From assembly GCA_023460175.1 (NCBI GenBank), contig JAEWRC010000087.1, forward strand, positions 1 through 8,151: DNA of 8,151 nt. Reading direction: 5' to 3'. Source of the DNA: Actinomycetes bacterium (GTDB lineage: Bacteria; Actinomycetota; Actinomycetes; Mycobacteriales; Mycobacteriaceae). How positions within the stretch are numbered: the stretch's first letter is position 1; each line of letters opens with the position of its first letter. Of the stretch, positions 6,132 through 8,151 are shown one piece after another. The translations under genes were made by a program, and so were the position numbers. The notes beneath the pieces are model-generated. The model saw nothing but the letters and a program-made list of their open reading frames with translations. It was not told where the DNA came from and did not search any database.

Positions 6132-6950
6132 ATGTTTGTCCGGCGGGCGGTGCGTCGTTGGGCCCAGGTGGGCACATCGGCCCTGGTCCTCGCTGCGATC
6201 CCGCTGACCGCTCCGGTGGCCCCGTCGGCCGCCGCCGACGACTGCCCGATCGCCGAGGTGGTGTTTGCTCGCGGCACCGACGAACCAGCCGGCATGGGCC
6301 GCGTCGGCGATGCCATGGTCAACTCGCTGCGGCGGCAGACCGGCGGCTTGCCCGTCCGGGCTTACCCGGTGGATTACAAGGCCACCATCACGCAGCGGCA
6401 CAGCGGGGCGGGCGCCAAGGACGCGATCGACCGCATCAAATCGACGGCGGACTCCTGCCCCGACACCAAGATCGTGTTGGGTGGCTATTCGCAGGGCGCG
6501 AGTGTGGTCAACATCGTGGCCGGTTTCGACGGTGTCAATTGGGGCGATCCGCTCCCGCGTGAGTACATGGACCACGTTGCGGCGGTCGCGACATTCGGCA
6601 ACGTCGCGGGCCGCACGGGTGGGTCGACACCGACCCAGGATTCACCGCTCGCCAGCAAGGCGATCGACTTGTGCCATCCCAGCGACCCGATCTGTCACGA
6701 CGGCCCGGGCAACTCCTGGAGCGGGCACACCGAGGGCTACATCCCGGTGTACACCGATCGGGCGGCCGCCTTCATCGCGGCGGCGCTGCTGACCCACGGG
6801 ACGCCCCGGTACGGTTCGCAGTCGCCCTACGCTCCACAGACCGAATACGGTCAAGGGCCCGGCCCGCAGCAGCCCAGGACCGTCCGCCCGGCGCCCCCCA
6901 CGCTGACTCCGACGGCGCCCGATCCGTACTACAGCGGCGGCTTCATCTAG
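6132..6950 (+). CDS. secreted cutinase-family serine esterase (cutinase-like protein)
   Basis: A 272-residue alpha/beta-hydrolase of the cutinase family. Residues 1-35 form a signal peptide: a basic start with Arg-Arg pairs, hydrophobic core ALVLAAIPL, and a probable cleavage after SAAA before Asp36. Catalytic triad: Ser120 in GGYSQG, Asp185 in DLCHPSDPIC, and His199 in GHTEGYIP. Cys38/Cys109 and Cys181/Cys188 match the two family disulfides. After the domain (to about 220) there is a Pro/Gln/Tyr-rich low-complexity tail of about 45 residues. Mycobacterial cutinase-like proteins hydrolyse lipid esters at the cell surface, and that role is inferred here. The gene follows the LLM by 77 bases on the same strand, with only a weak ribosome site (GGTAG near 6118). 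Because it is exported, a direct role in the intracellular oxygenase pathway is not assured. Confidence 0.93.
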   Translation: MFVRRAVRRWAQVGTSALVLAAIPLTAPVAPSAAADDCPIAEVVFARGTDEPAGMGRVGDAMVNSLRRQTGGLPVRAYPVDYKATITQRHSGAGAKDAIDRIKSTADSCPDTKIVLGGYSQGASVVNIVAGFDGVNWGDPLPREYMDHVAAVATFGNVAGRTGGSTPTQDSPLASKAIDLCHPSDPICHDGPGNSWSGHTEGYIPVYTDRAAAFIAAALLTHGTPRYGSQSPYAPQTEYGQGPGPQQPRTVRPAPPTLTPTAPDPYYSGGFI

Positions 6951-7029
6951 CACTTCGCCTCTCGACCACCGAGTCCCGATGTCGGGGAAAACCCCCGGTT
7001 TCAAACCTCTCCCGCGCGGGGTAAAGGGC

Positions 7030-7078
7030 AGGCAACGCGGCGCCACGAGGGCGCCGGAACGACAGAGAGCGGTTGCCT
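7030..7078 (+). promoter_or_regulatory. candidate structured RNA leader with two nested stems
   Basis: Outer stem AGGCAAC (7030-7036) pairs exactly with GTTGCCT (7072-7078). Inside it, CGGCGCC (7038-7044) pairs exactly with GGCGCCG (7050-7056) around an ACGAG loop. An unpaired stretch 7057-7071 contains a GAGAG that could act as the ribosome site of the reading frame at 7080. The outer stem closes two bases before that GTG, so opening and closing it could gate translation. It matches no riboswitch consensus I can recall, including yybP-ykoY (Mn) or M-box. GC-rich DNA gives stems by chance, so this stays tentative. Confidence 0.35.
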
Positions 7079-7079
7079 T

Positions 7080-7181
7080 GTGATTCCGTTTATTTGCCCC
7101 GGGTGCGGGAAGTTCGACATCGACTCCCCCGAGTGCTCGTCATGCGCTCGCAGTGACCATCTGGCCCGGGACGCCGCATAG
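7080..7181 (+). CDS. possible 33-residue zinc-ribbon micropeptide
   Basis: GTG at 7080 opens a 33-codon frame ending at TAG 7179-7181. The peptide contains CPGCG and SPECSSC, giving C-x2-C-x9-C-x2-C (Cys6, 9, 19, 22), a complete four-cysteine zinc-ribbon pattern, followed by a short charged tail (ARSDHLARDAA). Four correctly spaced cysteines are unlikely by chance in a genome where Cys is rare, and the third codon positions are about three quarters G/C. A GAGAG (7065-7069) ten bases upstream could be the ribosome site. Against it: small size, a GTG start, and no recognised family. If real, a small metal-binding or RNA/protein-binding peptide is likely. Confidence 0.38.
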   Translation: MIPFICPGCGKFDIDSPECSSCARSDHLARDAA

Positions 7182-7252
7182 TTTGATCCTCCCCGCCCCG
7201 GGTACTCCAGCGCGCAGTCAAGCATCCTCGGCTGCGAGCGCTAGGAGACGGC

Positions 7253-7324
7253 ATGAACCGGGACGCCTTCTTATCTCCTGACAGTGACTATCGCCCGATC
7301 GTGGGCCTGGACTTGCGCGACTGA
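7253..7324 (+). CDS. 23-codon leader reading frame, in frame with the downstream gene across one TGA
   Basis: ATG 7253 has the best ribosome site of this region (AGGAG at 7243-7247, spacing five). It opens a 23-codon frame rich in Asp (starting MNRDAFLSPDSDYRP, ending LDLRD) that stops at TGA 7322-7324. The frame is the same as that of the gene starting at GTG 7337, only 12 bases beyond the stop. Three readings are possible: a leader peptide that couples translation to the downstream gene, the true N-terminus of that gene interrupted by a nonsense mutation or sequencing error, or a small independent peptide. The peptide itself has no recognisable family. Confidence 0.42.
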   Translation: MNRDAFLSPDSDYRPIVGLDLRD

Positions 7325-7336
7325 GCGGCGACGGCC

Positions 7337-7801
7337 GTGGCACGCGATCGCGAACGACTGCGACACCTGCGGCCCGGACTGGTCGCGGTCGTCATGGTCG
7401 TGGCGTTGGGCCTGCTGCTGTCGCAGTGCCCCGCCAACCGCGACGGCGTACCGGGGCAACTCGCCCAGGCCATGGAGGAGACGGTCGCCGCCGCCCACAG
7501 CGGGGCCTTGGCCCTGGATCTACGCATCCGGAATCGGACCACGCCGCAGCTGGTCAGCGTGCAGATCTCGGACGCGCGCGACGAGGTGGCCAAGGCCTAT
7601 CAGGGCATCGCCGACCTGAAGGCCGATGACGCCGCCGACCTGACCCGGCAGCGCTTCCTGACCGAGTCGATGACCGCCATCATCGATCTGCTCAACACCG
7701 CCTCGGCCCAGATTAGAAGCGTCGTCGCCGATCCTCCGTTGCAGCAGCTGCGTGCCGAACTGCTGAGGTCGGCCCAGGCCCTCGAGACCGGCTACCGCTG
7801 A
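7337..7801 (+). CDS. unrecognised membrane-anchored protein with helical extracytoplasmic domain
   Basis: A 154-residue protein I do not recognise. A basic N-terminus (MARDRERLRHLRPG) precedes one hydrophobic segment (about 14-29, LVAVVMVVALGLLLS), consistent with an uncleaved anchor or signal peptide. Cys31 follows directly, but LSQC is a poor lipobox because Gln precedes the Cys. Residues 40-154 look almost wholly alpha-helical (QLAQAMEETVAAAHSGALAL, AQIRSVVADPPLQQLRAELL) and probably lie outside the membrane. The GTG 7337 start has only a weak purine stretch ahead, so it may depend on ribosomes ending at TGA 7322. Its stop shares one base with the start of the Nramp-like gene (TGATG), implying co-translation and perhaps an accessory role to the transporter. 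Confidence 0.72.
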   Translation: MARDRERLRHLRPGLVAVVMVVALGLLLSQCPANRDGVPGQLAQAMEETVAAAHSGALALDLRIRNRTTPQLVSVQISDARDEVAKAYQGIADLKADDAADLTRQRFLTESMTAIIDLLNTASAQIRSVVADPPLQQLRAELLRSAQALETGYR

Positions 7802-8151
7802 TGAAGAAGATCTTCGGGGTCGCGCTGGGAATCCTCACCGCCATCGGCGGATTCCTCGACATCGGCGATCTGGTCACCAACGCCGTCGTCGGCTCCCGGT
7901 TCGGGCTGGCCCTGGTCTGGGTGGTCGTGGTCGGTGTCATCGGGATCTGCCTGTTCGCGCAGATGGCGGGCCGCGTGGCCGCGGTCAGCGGGCGCGCCAC
8001 CTTCGAGATCATCCGCGAGCGGCTGGGCCCGCGGACGGCCGCGGCGAATCTGAGCGCCTCGTTCCTGATCAACCTGATGACGCTGACCGCCGAGATCGGC
8101 GGTGTCGCGCTGGCCCTGCAGTTGGCCACCGACGTGGGACGGATGATGTGG
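7801..8151 (+). CDS. Nramp-like divalent metal transporter (N-terminal part, cut by window end)
   Basis: The first 117 residues of a multi-spanning inner-membrane protein that resembles the Nramp (MntH) family of proton-coupled Mn2+/Fe2+ transporters. Seen: helix 1 GVALGILTAIGGFLDIGDLVTNAVVGSRFG, helix 2 LALVWVVVVGVIGICLFAQMAGRVAAVSG, the amphipathic link FEIIRERLGPRTAAANLSASF, and helix 3 FLINLMTLTAEIGGVALALQLATD, in the usual order and spacing, including the T-A-E-I-G-G stretch common in helix 3. In place of the canonical DPGN metal site of helix 1 it has Asp20-Ile-Gly-Asp23, so metal specificity may differ. ATG 7801 overlaps the preceding TGA. The helix 6 motif (MPH in canonical members) lies beyond the window. 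Confidence 0.82.
   Translation, partial: MKKIFGVALGILTAIGGFLDIGDLVTNAVVGSRFGLALVWVVVVGVIGICLFAQMAGRVAAVSGRATFEIIRERLGPRTAAANLSASFLINLMTLTAEIGGVALALQLATDVGRMMW

Larger units (their letters stand above)
6951..7252. other. 302-base gap with nested inverted repeats and a possible micropeptide
   Basis: No conventional gene. From left to right it holds a small stem CCCGA/TCGGG (6975-6986) with a two-base gap, AAACC/GGTTT (6989-7001), a CCCGCGCGGG palindrome (7011-7020), and the two nested stems at 7030-7078. These are followed by the four-cysteine reading frame at 7080-7181, and by about 70 bases in which I see only a weak TAGTTT -10-like hexamer (7179-7184). The first stems may serve as the terminator of the cutinase gene, though no T-run follows. 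The whole could be a structured 5' leader for the genes starting at 7253. Confidence 0.4.

Noticed and set aside
4636..6177. Long minus-strand open frame opposite the luciferase-like gene
   Set aside because: Same shadow effect: repetitive Val/Gly/Asp/Arg composition and no family features.
7030..7078. Known Mn2+ (yybP-ykoY), Mg2+ (M-box) or cyclic di-AMP riboswitch
   Set aside because: The conserved core sequences of these classes could not be found; only generic stems are visible.
6979..7083. 34-codon frame (ATG 6979) whose TGA overlaps the GTG at 7080
   Set aside because: The GTGA overlap is suggestive, but it has no ribosome site, a composition expected by chance (many Arg/Gly/Pro) and no recognisable motif, and it runs through the inverted repeats.
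7330..7440. Lipoprotein signal at LLLSQC in the 7337-7801 product
   Set aside because: Gln directly before the cysteine does not fit the lipobox, where Gly, Ala or Ser is expected; a membrane anchor is the safer reading.

Overview
The window is GC-rich, densely coded DNA of actinobacterial type. A mycobacterial or Mycolicibacterium-like host is the best guess. The grounds are frequent GTG/TTG starts, stop/start overlaps of 1-4 bases, a DUF664-type DinB protein, a secreted cutinase-family hydrolase and several flavin monooxygenases. No rRNA, tRNA, CRISPR array or complete insertion sequence was seen. Species assignment is inference.

Left part (1-2143): a short, relatively A/C-rich edge segment may hold the end of an unidentified gene. 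A minus-strand DinB/DUF664 protein follows. Divergent from it is a two-gene toxin-antitoxin or abortive-infection pair: an HTH regulator/antitoxin (702-1379) overlapping by 4 bases a nucleotidyltransferase of the AbiEii/MenT type (1376-2143). A perfect 12-bp inverted repeat (671-698), very AT-rich for this genome, sits directly before the antitoxin start and is the probable autoregulatory operator.

Middle part (2144-6054): an apparent catabolic operon. It encodes a Baeyer-Villiger monooxygenase with full FAD/NADPH signatures (2290-4116), a TetR regulator starting at an overlapping GTG (4113-4727), and an FMN-dependent luciferase-like monooxygenase of the NtaA/SnaA/DszA group (4756-6054). A 7-bp inverted repeat with a 9-base spacer (2202-2224) lies upstream of the first gene and is a plausible TetR operator. 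Together they suggest oxygenation of a ketone or heteroatom compound under control of the TetR protein; the substrate cannot be read from the sequence.

Right part (6055-8151): a secreted cutinase-like serine esterase (6132-6950) is followed by about 300 bases without a conventional gene. This gap holds several nested inverted repeats and a possible 33-residue four-cysteine zinc-ribbon micropeptide (7080-7181). Next is a 23-codon reading frame with a strong ribosome-binding site (7253-7324). It is in the same frame as, and separated by a single TGA from, an unrecognised membrane-anchored protein (7337-7801). That protein is translationally coupled to the start of an Nramp-like metal transporter (7801 to the window end) whose first-helix metal motif reads DIGD rather than the usual DPGN.

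The most interesting places are the toxin-antitoxin pair with its palindromic operator, the structured leader with micropeptides before the Nramp-like operon, and the mixed BVMO/TetR/FMN-monooxygenase operon.
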